Program-made: the position numbers and the translations under genes
In this document: positions 24,908-32,362 of the stretch, in pieces
Layout: the number at the start of each line of letters is the position of its first letter
Numbering within the stretch: position 1 is the stretch's first letter
Source of the DNA: CAZNLH01 sp964573995
GTDB taxonomy: Bacteria > Gemmatimonadota > CAZMKB01 > CAZNLH01
Reading direction: 5' to 3'
DNA length: 64,000 nt
Assembly (NCBI GenBank): GCA_964573995.1
Contig: CAZNLH010000012.1
Coordinates: 12,842-76,841 of the forward strand
The notes under the pieces: generated by a model
Told to the model about the DNA's origin: nothing
The model's database searches: none
What the model saw: only the letters and a program-made list of their open reading frames with translations

Positions 24908-26275
24908 CTATCGGCCATCCTTCGCCAGTCGGTACTTTTCAATCTTCTTATAAAGGTTGCTCCGCTGCATACCGAGCTTTCTGGCCGTCTCGCTGACGTT
25001 CCAACCATTCTCCTCGAGTTTCTCGGCCAGGAATGCCCTCTCCGTAGTCTCCTTGAAGTCACTGAAGGTGCGTATCTCTCCCGATATCGAGCCGGCAACG
25101 ATGTCCCGAGCCCCCTCGGTATAGGCCCTTACGTCTCTGAGGGCAATCTCCTCGCGCGGTGACAGGATGGCCAGGCGTTCGACCGTGTTTTTCAACTCCC
25201 TGACGTTCCCAGGCCAAGAGAGACCGCACAGGTACGTCATGGCCTCGTCATTTACCCGTTTGGGCTTCGATCCATTCTCAATGGAGAAGTTCCTCAGGAA
25301 ATCGTCCACAAGGAGCGGGATGTCTTCCCTCCTTTCCCTCAGGGGGGGCACTCGAAGCGTTACGACATTCAGGCGATAATAGAGGTCTTCTCGAAAGTTA
25401 TCGGATTCCATCTCCCTTTCGAGGTCCTTGTTGGTCGCAGATATCACCCTCACATCGACATGGATATTGGACTTGCCTCCAACGCGCTGAATGATACCAT
25501 TCTGTAGGGCCCGCAGGACCTTTGCCTGGGTATCGAGGCTCATGTCCCCGATCTCATCGAGAAAGAGGGTCCCCTTATCGGCCTGTTGGAACTTCCCGAC
25601 TTTTTTCGCATAGGCGCCCGTAAAGGAACCCTTCTCATGCCCGAACAACTCGCTCTCCACGAGTTCCTTCGGTATCGCCGCGCAATTTACCTCGACAAAG
25701 GCCTCGCCCACCCGCTTGCTCCCCCTGTGGATATACCTGGCCAGGAGTTCCTTGCCGGTGCCGTTCTCGCCACGGATCAGGACCCTCGCATTGGAAGGCG
25801 CCACCTTGTCCGCCAGTTCGAGCACCTCTTTCAGGGATTTGCTCTCTCCGATTATCCTGTATCGCCGCTCTTCGCTCGTCCTCAACCTGCGATTCTCTAT
25901 GGTAAGGTTGTGGCTCTTGAGGGCATTGTGTATTCCGATCAGTATCTTCTCCTGGTCGAGGGGCTTTTCCAGGAAGTCGTAGGCCCCGAGTTTCGTGGCC
26001 TGAACGGCTGTCTCGATTGTCCCATGCCCCGATATCATGATCACGTGGGCGGCATTATCAATTTTAAGGAGCTCCTTGAGGACATCCATCCCGTCCATCC
26101 CGGGCATCTTTATGTCGAGTAGGACCAGGTCAGGCGATTCCTCGTGATAGCGATCTATCCCTTCCCTACCGTTTTCAGCGACCCTGACCCTGTATCCCTC
26201 ATACTCGAGTATCTTTTTCAGGCTCTCAAGGATGCTCGTCTCGTCATCGATTACGAGGATCGTCTCGTTAGGCAT
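24908..26275 (-). CDS. NtrX-like sigma-54-dependent response regulator
   Basis: 455 residues. The receiver domain (1-120) has the acidic pocket DDE and phosphoacceptor Asp in LVLLDIKMPGMDG, with the K of FLEKPL. The AAA+ domain (about 140-375) has Walker A GENGTGKE, a sigma-54-contact loop GSFTGA (Ser instead of the usual Ala) and Walker B GTLFLDEIGD. A Fis-type HTH closes the protein (NVSETARKLGMQRSNLYKKI). Family knowledge says it activates sigma-54 promoters after phosphorylation. Its likely kinase partner, the NtrY-like protein, is encoded about 6 kb away rather than next door. The aldehyde dehydrogenase and aminotransferase genes directly downstream are plausible co-transcribed targets. 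Confidence 0.92.
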   Translation of the reverse strand: MPNETILVIDDETSILESLKKILEYEGYRVRVAENGREGIDRYHEESPDLVLLDIKMPGMDGMDVLKELLKIDNAAHVIMISGHGTIETAVQATKLGAYDFLEKPLDQEKILIGIHNALKSHNLTIENRRLRTSEERRYRIIGESKSLKEVLELADKVAPSNARVLIRGENGTGKELLARYIHRGSKRVGEAFVEVNCAAIPKELVESELFGHEKGSFTGAYAKKVGKFQQADKGTLFLDEIGDMSLDTQAKVLRALQNGIIQRVGGKSNIHVDVRVISATNKDLEREMESDNFREDLYYRLNVVTLRVPPLRERREDIPLLVDDFLRNFSIENGSKPKRVNDEAMTYLCGLSWPGNVRELKNTVERLAILSPREEIALRDVRAYTEGARDIVAGSISGEIRTFSDFKETTERAFLAEKLEENGWNVSETARKLGMQRSNLYKKIEKYRLAKDGR

Positions 26276-26562
26276 TAGAGGTCACCAGGGATAAAAGGGG
26301 ACAAGAATCGGTATTTGATCCGTAAATTTCACAATTTAATATGCCTGGTCATGCTTGTCAAAGGGGATTGCTGTTATAATACTTTCGGTTTTCGATCGAT
26401 AACATGCAATGAGGGGGGCCCATCGGCGCCACGCGCACAAATGGGCAAGAGACTTCCGGGATACGACACTAAATAATACGCTCAAATATAAAAAACAGGT
26501 GGGGGCTCCAGGGAGGGCCGATGAGGCGATAGCCCGAGAATGGCAAGGCGATGAGATTGAGG
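26276..26562. other. 287-bp intergenic region between thpR and the NtrX-like gene
   Basis: AT-rich from about 26320 to 26400. A plus-strand TATAAT (26374-26379) is preceded by TTGTCA at only 14 bp, so it is not a convincing promoter. Short open frames on both strands look non-coding. No hairpin terminator was found. Confidence 0.4.
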
Positions 26563-27147
26563 TCAACGACGACCAGCAAGTGGGATCGAGGCCTTGGCAT
26601 GATATTCCGCGCCCGTGGGCCTAAGGATGCTCTCCATCAACTCCACCGATTCAACCCGGAGCCTCTCTCCAGGCAAACTCACCCTCTCGAGTCGCTCCGC
26701 CAGTCCCGGTGAGAGTTTATCCTTCCCCTTCCGAGTGCTCCTTATCCTGCCGATAGTCAGGTGCGGGTGGAAGGCCCTCTTTTCCTTATTGAATCCGAGC
26801 CTCTCGAGCCCGTCCTCTATATCGTGGTAAACGTCCTTGATGATGGAAAGCGCTTCGCCGTCCTTCACACCGATCCACACGACCCTGGGCCGCCGTATAT
26901 CCGGGAAGGCACCGACGCCCTGGAGTGCGAGATCAAAGGGTGGATGGCGTGAGACCGCATCCCTGATCACTCCTTCTACCGGTTCGCACAGCACGGGGGA
27001 CACCTCACCCAGGAACTTTAGGGTCAGGTGGATGTTGCCCGGAGAAATCCAGCGGACAGGATCCCTGTCCAGCCTTATCCCAGCAATCAACCTGTGGATG
27101 GATATCCTTACATCCTCGGTCAGGTTGACGGCTATGAATAGTCTCAT
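26563..27147 (-). CDS. thpR: RNA 2',3'-cyclic phosphodiesterase ThpR (LigT family)
   Basis: 194 residues, the expected length. The two HxTx signature motifs of the 2H phosphoesterase fold are present: HLTLKF near 42 and HLTIGR near 128. The enzyme opens 2',3'-cyclic phosphate ends of RNA; its physiological role is still unclear. The start overlaps the pncC stop by 4 bases. It is the last gene of the dnaX-to-thpR run. Confidence 0.92.
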   Translation of the reverse strand: MRLFIAVNLTEDVRISIHRLIAGIRLDRDPVRWISPGNIHLTLKFLGEVSPVLCEPVEGVIRDAVSRHPPFDLALQGVGAFPDIRRPRVVWIGVKDGEALSIIKDVYHDIEDGLERLGFNKEKRAFHPHLTIGRIRSTRKGKDKLSPGLAERLERVSLPGERLRVESVELMESILRPTGAEYHAKASIPLAGRR

Positions 27148-27641
27148 TTCCGTGAAGAGAGGGAGTCGATCAACATCCTGATTGCCTCAGAAGAGGCCCT
27201 CTCCTTTATTTCAGACCGCGTCCCATCGAAATGAAAGCACTCAACCCGCTCGGCGAAACGTCCCGAGCGATAGAGGCCAATATAAACGGTTCCAACCGGT
27301 TTCTCGGCTGTCCCTCCACCCGGCCCGGCGATTCCGGTTACCCCGATACCGTAATCAGAGCCTCCGGCAACTGCAACCCCCCTTGCCATCTCACCGGCTA
27401 CGCCCTCGCTCACGGCTCCAAACCGCGACAGGGTGCTCTCACAAACGCCGAGGGTCCTCACCTTTGCATCATCCGAATAGGCGACGACACCCATCCTGAA
27501 GAAAGATGACGCACCGGGGACCTCGGTGATCCCGTGTGAGATCAGGCCGCCCGTGCAGGATTCCGCAACCGAGAGCGACAACCCACGCGCCCTCATCTCA
27601 CCATGCAGGACCAAGCATAGATGATAGAAACTTTCGGTCAC
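27144..27641 (-). CDS. pncC: Nicotinamide-nucleotide amidohydrolase (CinA C-terminal domain, PncC)
   Basis: 165 residues from a GTG start. It comprises only the C-terminal amidase domain of CinA, with SVAESCTGGLI near 23 and the later GVTGIAGPGGG and KPVGTVYIGL motifs. It deamidates nicotinamide mononucleotide to nicotinate mononucleotide in the pyridine nucleotide salvage cycle. The N-terminal MoaB-like half found in many CinA proteins is absent, as in E. coli PncC. Overlap of 4 bases with thpR. Confidence 0.93.
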   Translation of the reverse strand: MTESFYHLCLVLHGEMRARGLSLSVAESCTGGLISHGITEVPGASSFFRMGVVAYSDDAKVRTLGVCESTLSRFGAVSEGVAGEMARGVAVAGGSDYGIGVTGIAGPGGGTAEKPVGTVYIGLYRSGRFAERVECFHFDGTRSEIKERASSEAIRMLIDSLSSRK

Positions 27642-27748
27642 CGATAAATGATCCCGATCTCGTTATTTCCACCACTCGCGGGACCATTGCCCCGTCCGCC
27701 GGTTAAGCATCGACTGCACGACAACGGGCGACTTCATCATGAGCCCCG

Positions 27749-28216
27749 CTAAGTGGCCCAGAAAATCCAGTGGAGAACACGGAGAGTCAGGTTGGTATAA
27801 ATGCCCGCCAGGAGATCATCGGTCATTACACCCCACCCGGCGGGCAACCGCTGGCTCGAATCCACCGGAAAGGGCTTTACGATGTCATAGAATCTAAACA
27901 AGAAGAATGCGAGGACCAGGCCGCCCCAGGGTCCTCCCATGTCTTTAATCGACAAGAATGAGATGGCCACAAAGAATCCCATGACTTCATCGATCACGAT
28001 CCTCCCGGAATCTCTACCCCATTCAGCCTCCGCCCTGCCCGAGATGTAAACCCCAGATAGATAGAGGATCGGAACAATGATCAGGTATCCCGCCGATGAG
28101 GGGGTTCCAAGGAAACATACGAGAAGCGCCGTGACGGCCGATGCCGCCGTAGCCGGAGCAACGGGTATGTACCCTACCCCCATCATGGAAGCCAGCAGTT
28201 TGACCACCCGATTCAA
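27749..28216 (-). CDS. pgpA: Phosphatidylglycerophosphatase A
   Basis: 155 residues from TTG 28216, with AAGGAA five bases upstream. Family motifs are present in order: GVGYIPVAPAT near 14, VIDEVMGFFVA near 74, FRFYDIVKPFPV near 107 and GVMTDDLLAGI near 128. The polytopic inner-membrane enzyme removes phosphate from phosphatidylglycerophosphate to make phosphatidylglycerol. It follows pgsA, which makes its substrate, by 9 bases. Confidence 0.95.
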   Translation of the reverse strand: MNRVVKLLASMMGVGYIPVAPATAASAVTALLVCFLGTPSSAGYLIIVPILYLSGVYISGRAEAEWGRDSGRIVIDEVMGFFVAISFLSIKDMGGPWGGLVLAFFLFRFYDIVKPFPVDSSQRLPAGWGVMTDDLLAGIYTNLTLRVLHWIFWAT

Positions 28217-28225
28217 TGTAATTCC

Positions 28226-28822
28226 TTACACTATGTGGCGGTTCCCCCAGACATAGAAGAAACCCGATGTCACGGTCAACAAGAGGACTATCCAAAGTGA
28301 AAAGGTGTTGAGGTACTGGTGAAACCCGTCAAACCCTGCGAACTGGAAGGATGGGTACCTCTCTTGAAGAGACCTGTGTATCAACCGGATCAGTACCGAC
28401 CCGATAAAGAAGTTCTGAGTCAGGGTCTTCGCCTTCGCCAGCCTGGAGGCCGAGATGATCCTCCCCCTGTAAAGGGAATAATAGCGGAACCCCATGATTA
28501 TGACTTCCCGGCCCAGCACTATCAACACTACCCAGAGCCCCACCTCACGAGTAACGTCATCCTTGTTTAGATAAAAGGCGATGAATGCGGCCGAGAGCAA
28601 GAATTTGTCAGCCAGGGGATCTATGACCTTCCCCAGGTTGGTGACATCCCCGTACTTTCTGGCAAGGTATCCATCGTAGAGATCGGTAAGGGCCGCTCCA
28701 AGGAAGATGACAAAGGCCAGGATCCGATAGAACGGCTCCTCGTAAAACAGGATCAACAGGAAGAGGATAGGGCTTGCAATAAGCCTGCTGATCGTCATCT
28801 TGTTCGATAGAGTCATCTTCAT
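28226..28822 (-). CDS. pgsA: CDP-diacylglycerol-glycerol-3-phosphate 3-phosphatidyltransferase
   Basis: 198 residues with four to six membrane helices. The CDP-alcohol phosphotransferase signature is complete: DLYDGYLARKYG followed by GKVIDPLADK, giving the four metal-binding Asp residues. It makes phosphatidylglycerophosphate, the committed step to phosphatidylglycerol and cardiolipin. The ATG overlaps the stop of the MglA-like gene by 4 bases, so it is translationally coupled. Confidence 0.96.
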   Translation of the reverse strand: MKMTLSNKMTISRLIASPILFLLILFYEEPFYRILAFVIFLGAALTDLYDGYLARKYGDVTNLGKVIDPLADKFLLSAAFIAFYLNKDDVTREVGLWVVLIVLGREVIIMGFRYYSLYRGRIISASRLAKAKTLTQNFFIGSVLIRLIHRSLQERYPSFQFAGFDGFHQYLNTFSLWIVLLLTVTSGFFYVWGNRHIV

Positions 28823-29436
28823 TTACCATACCCCACCGCTCTCTTCATCTGTAGGCCCCTCCACTCGAGGGCCGCAGACAAGGCGATGCGAAGGGTGGAC
28901 AGCACACCTCTTCCATCGCCGGCGACGGACGCCACCCAGGGACAATTCATTGGATTCAAGCGCGACTGGAGATATTGAAGCGGAAGCCTATCGTTGACAT
29001 CCCGCTTGTTGTACTGGACAATCAACGGCGCCGATCCCCCATTCCCCGCCCGGGACAGTGCCTTGGACTCGTCCACTTCTCGCATGGCCGAGATGTTTTT
29101 CGAAAGCGCACCAACCCTGGAATCCACCACAAGGACGATACCATCGACGCCACTGATCAATATGTCTCTGCTCATATCCCTGTGCAGCGTGGGACACAAC
29201 GTCAGGAGCATCACACGTATCGAGGGAGAGTATCCTGCCACTATTTCGAACACGAGGAAATCCATCATGGAATTGCCGAAGGAGCAATCGGTCACGAGGG
29301 CAAGGCGCTGCATGTCACGGCATTCAAGGCGACCCCGTATATACCTCAGATTCGTCAGTTTCCCGGCACCCCGGGTCCCGACGTAAGAAATTTTTAGTGG
29401 TTTCTCTCCAAGTACCCCGTCCCGACAAGGTGTCAT
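28819..29436 (-). CDS. MglA-like small GTPase homologue with degenerate nucleotide-binding motifs
   Basis: 205 residues. It aligns by eye with MglA/SA1_PKc GTPases: KISYVGTRGAGKLTNLRYI matches the P-loop segment, GVDGIVLVVDS the switch-proximal strand, and QYNKRD the base-recognition NKxD. Two key elements are changed: the P-loop ends GKL, not GK[S/T], losing the Mg-coordinating hydroxyl, and the region equivalent to the MglA switch (TVPGQ) reads TLCPTLH, so the catalytic DxxG-equivalent is absent. It may bind nucleotide weakly or act as a scaffold. It overlaps recR and pgsA by 4 bases each. MglA-like genes near recR are known in Deltaproteobacteria; here no roadblock/MglB partner is adjacent. 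Confidence 0.75.
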   Translation of the reverse strand: MTPCRDGVLGEKPLKISYVGTRGAGKLTNLRYIRGRLECRDMQRLALVTDCSFGNSMMDFLVFEIVAGYSPSIRVMLLTLCPTLHRDMSRDILISGVDGIVLVVDSRVGALSKNISAMREVDESKALSRAGNGGSAPLIVQYNKRDVNDRLPLQYLQSRLNPMNCPWVASVAGDGRGVLSTLRIALSAALEWRGLQMKRAVGYGK

Positions 29437-30026
29437 CTCAACTCTCTCCGGCCATCCAGGGCCTCGGACAAAGTCACCTCATCGGTGTATTCGATGTCCC
29501 CACCCATGGGCAGGCCCCTTGCGATGCGAGTCACCCGAACATTGAGTGGCCTAAGGGCCTTCGCCAGGTAAGCGGCAGTCGCCTCTCCCTCGCGCGTGGG
29601 ATTGGTGGCCAGTATTACCTCTTGAAAACCACCCTCCTTTACCCTCTTTATCAAGCGGTCCGTAGTCAGATCATTCGGCCCTATACCATCCAGCGGAGAA
29701 ATCACTCCCATCAGGACGTGATACTGTCCACGATACCTCCCGGTCCTCTCGATGGGAGCGATATTGCCCGGTTCTTCCACCACGCACAGCAGTCGATGAT
29801 CCCTACCGGGATCCGTGCAGATCTCACAGGGGTCGATTTCGGTCAGGTTTGAGCACTCCGAACAGAAGGTGACCTTCTCCTTGATGTCCTGGATCGCACC
29901 GGCCAGGTTTCTCGCCTCCTCCGCAGGGGCCTTCAGAAGATGAAATGTCAGGCGTTGCGCCGTCTTCCTCCCGATGCCGGGCAACCTGGTAAATTCATCG
30001 ATCAGTCTTTCGATTGATGATGTCAT
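29433..30026 (-). CDS. recR: Recombination mediator RecR
   Basis: 197 residues. The N-terminal helix-hairpin-helix (LPGIGRKTAQRL), four-cysteine zinc finger (CSECSNLTEIDPCEIC near 57-72) and Toprim domain (LCVVEEPGNIAPIERTG) are all intact. With RecO it loads RecA at gaps. Part of the dnaX-ybaB-recR cluster; ATGA overlap with the MglA-like gene. Confidence 0.97.
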   Translation of the reverse strand: MTSSIERLIDEFTRLPGIGRKTAQRLTFHLLKAPAEEARNLAGAIQDIKEKVTFCSECSNLTEIDPCEICTDPGRDHRLLCVVEEPGNIAPIERTGRYRGQYHVLMGVISPLDGIGPNDLTTDRLIKRVKEGGFQEVILATNPTREGEATAAYLAKALRPLNVRVTRIARGLPMGGDIEYTDEVTLSEALDGRRELR

Positions 30027-30261
30027 ACTGCACTGATGCCCTTAAGAGATTTACTTGCGGTGGTCGGCGCCCCTTCATCATGCTCGAAGGAAGCCACCGG
30101 ATAATTCAATCCACGTATTAAATAAGGGAGGCACAAGATTACGTACCTGGAAGAAGATTCAGAGACATCCATTAAGACTACATCTATCACACAGACCTGT
30201 CTGTTATAGACGGCGGTCCCGACCATACCTCAGAACTGTGGAAGGAAATAGCAGTGTCGAG

Positions 30262-30573
30262 TCAAAAGAGATTCGGGAAAGGGAGGCCTCCGGTTACCCT
30301 TGTGACTTCCTCATTGATCAGGGCATCGGCCTTTTCCATCGAGTTGTTGACCGCACTGATGATCAGGTCCTGCAACATTTCAACATCTTCAGGGTCAACG
30401 ACTTCCCTGTCTATCTCAAGACCGAGCAACTTCTTGTTTCCACTTACAACGGCCCTAACGACTCCCCCACCACTGCTTGCTTCCACGACCTTGTCCGCGA
30501 GTTCCTCGCGAGTCTTCTTCAACCTTTCCTGTATCTGCTTGGCTTGTTTCAGCACGTTGTAAAACTTGTTCAT
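30262..30573 (-). CDS. ybaB: YbaB/EbfC nucleoid-associated protein
   Basis: 103 residues, the standard size. The N-terminal helix MNKFYNVLKQAKQIQERLKK and the motif VEASSGGGVVRAVVSGN are characteristic. It binds DNA as a dimer. It lies between dnaX (34-base gap) and recR, the conserved order. The 235 bases between it and recR hold no convincing gene. Confidence 0.95.
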   Translation of the reverse strand: MNKFYNVLKQAKQIQERLKKTREELADKVVEASSGGGVVRAVVSGNKKLLGLEIDREVVDPEDVEMLQDLIISAVNNSMEKADALINEEVTRVTGGLPFPNLF

Positions 30574-30606
30574 CTGCCGTCCCTATGAAAGATTAACATC
30601 GCACCT

Positions 30607-32262
30607 CTATTCTTCCCTGATAATTTCCGCGTCAAATACCTCCATTACCCTTTTCAACAGGGGGGATCCGCTGTTTTCAGGCCTTGCAGCCGCGGCGACC
30701 TCTTCCACGGGCTCCCCCATGACGGTTCCTTCTTCCTTCAATTCCTTGACCCGCAACTTCAACGACACCTTGTTACCCAGAAGATTCGATATAACACTGA
30801 ATACCAGGTTCAAGTTGCTTGCTACTCTCAACTGCTCGGCAAGGAATTCACTCATCCCGTCTCCCGCTCCGAGAATGAGCGATCCCCCATCGATACCCAC
30901 CGGACGCGCCGCGGAGAGAAAGTTCCCGAGGCCGACCTTTTTCTTCTTTATCTCGGAGGTAATCTCGCCCCACGATTCCTCGATGCGATGGAAGAGATCT
31001 CCCCCTCCCGGCCGATCATTCCTCCTTGGTAATTCTCCTTTCTCTTTCCCGGACACGTTCGGGGTTTTCTCTACACCACTTGACCCGGTCGGGGGACCTC
31101 CAGGCCGTCCGGGGTTACCATCAATTCTCCTTATCAGGTCCTCGATCGACTCGGTCTTCTCCAACAACACAAGCCTCAAGAGGAGAGTTTCCAGGATGAA
31201 TCGCCTCTGATGCGATGTCTTGAAGAGATATTCATCACGCTCCACGATATTGGCCATCCTGAGCAAGTCTTCAAGTGAATAGTCCTTTACTATCCCCTGA
31301 TACGACTTCACCAAGTGATCCGGGTATTCCAAGTCCTTCCAGGCATCGCCCTTGATTCTGAAGAGGATCAAACTCCGAAGATGTTCTACAAGACCATGAA
31401 AAAATTCGTCGAGGTCCACACCCTGGTCCAGCAATCCCTGGACGAACTTGAAGATCTCCCCAGCATCCCTTCTCTTGACAATGTGTGCCAGGTCGATGTA
31501 AAGTTCCTCGCTTACCCTCCCGAGTACACCCTCTATGGCGTCCATTCCTATCGTACCGTCTCCGAACGAAAGTACCTGGTCAAGGAGGCTGAGTGCGTCG
31601 CGAAGGCTGCCATCCACCCTCCTGGCAATGGCATACAGTACCCGCACTGTCTCTTCCGACAGGGTCTCCTCAGGATAGTCCTCCCTTTTCAACACATCCT
31701 TCATCTTTTCAATAATGTCCCGGACATGTATTCTCCTGAAGTCATACCTCTGACACCGGGACAATATGGTCTGGGGAATGCGGTGGGCCTCCGTGGTGGC
31801 AAACACGAAGACAACGTGGGATGGCGGTTCTTCCAGGGTCTTGAGGAATGCGTTGAATGCGTGATCGGTGAGCATGTGTACTTCATCGACGATGTACACC
31901 TTATAGCGCCCGGACTGCGGCGGGTATTTCACCTTTTCCCGCAGGTCCCTGACCTCATCTATTCCCCGGTTGGATGCAGCGTCTATTTCAAGTACATCCA
32001 GGAACAACCCGCGATCAATGGCAAGGCATGCCTCACATGCGTTGCACGGGTCCCCGTCACGGAGGTTCAAACAGTTCAGTGCCTTGGCCAGGATCCTGGC
32101 CGTCGAGGTCTTGCCCACCCCCCTGGGACCCGAGAAGAGGTAGGCATGCGAGACCTTGTTCCGGATAACCGCGTTCTTAAGGCTGATGGAGGCGTGGGGC
32201 TGGCCTACGATCTCCTCGAAGACCTTCGGCCTGTACTTCCTGGCAAGTACCTGATAAGCCAT
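30607..32262 (-). CDS. dnaX: DNA polymerase III subunit gamma/tau
   Basis: 551 residues from ATG 32262, where the conserved MAYQVLARKYRPKVFEEIVG begins; AGGGGG lies upstream. The AAA+ clamp-loader ATPase has Walker A GPRGVGKTS, zinc-binding cysteines (DPCNACEAC) and Walker B VYIVDEVHML, with the SRC motif in LSRCQRY. Domain III and a proline/glycine-rich tail (about 370-440, tau-like) precede a C-terminal domain. It loads the sliding clamp and organises the replisome. I did not see an obvious programmed frameshift (A-rich slippery) site, though the AAGAAAAAGAAG stretch near 30943 could be examined. Confidence 0.95.
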   Translation of the reverse strand: MAYQVLARKYRPKVFEEIVGQPHASISLKNAVIRNKVSHAYLFSGPRGVGKTSTARILAKALNCLNLRDGDPCNACEACLAIDRGLFLDVLEIDAASNRGIDEVRDLREKVKYPPQSGRYKVYIVDEVHMLTDHAFNAFLKTLEEPPSHVVFVFATTEAHRIPQTILSRCQRYDFRRIHVRDIIEKMKDVLKREDYPEETLSEETVRVLYAIARRVDGSLRDALSLLDQVLSFGDGTIGMDAIEGVLGRVSEELYIDLAHIVKRRDAGEIFKFVQGLLDQGVDLDEFFHGLVEHLRSLILFRIKGDAWKDLEYPDHLVKSYQGIVKDYSLEDLLRMANIVERDEYLFKTSHQRRFILETLLLRLVLLEKTESIEDLIRRIDGNPGRPGGPPTGSSGVEKTPNVSGKEKGELPRRNDRPGGGDLFHRIEESWGEITSEIKKKKVGLGNFLSAARPVGIDGGSLILGAGDGMSEFLAEQLRVASNLNLVFSVISNLLGNKVSLKLRVKELKEEGTVMGEPVEEVAAAARPENSGSPLLKRVMEVFDAEIIREE

Positions 32263-32293
32263 GCAATAGCCCCCTGTAGACAGATCAACAACT

Positions 32294-32312
32294 AAAAGGG
32301 GACCCCGTCCCC
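32294..32312 (-). terminator. Hairpin terminator after the giant kinase gene
   Basis: On the minus strand GGGGAC-GGG-GTCCCC (32312-32298) is followed by TTTT. It lies between the kinase stop (32363) and the dnaX start, so it probably separates the two transcripts. The stem is only 6 bp and the T-run is short. Confidence 0.5.
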
Positions 32313-32362
32313 TATTCGAGGTGAGTTTAATACCCCCCCCATGTGTTGTCAAGGATTAGCAG

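Noticed and set aside
26409..26624. 71-codon plus-strand frame behind a TATAAT
   Set aside because: No ribosome site, the -35/-10 spacing is wrong (14 bp), and it runs antisense into the end of thpR.
30023..30226. 67-codon minus-strand frame overlapping the recR start by 4 bases (ATGA)
   Set aside because: The overlap looks operon-like, but the peptide has no recognisable fold, codon character is unlike neighbours, and ybaB-recR are normally adjacent. Not supported without conservation.
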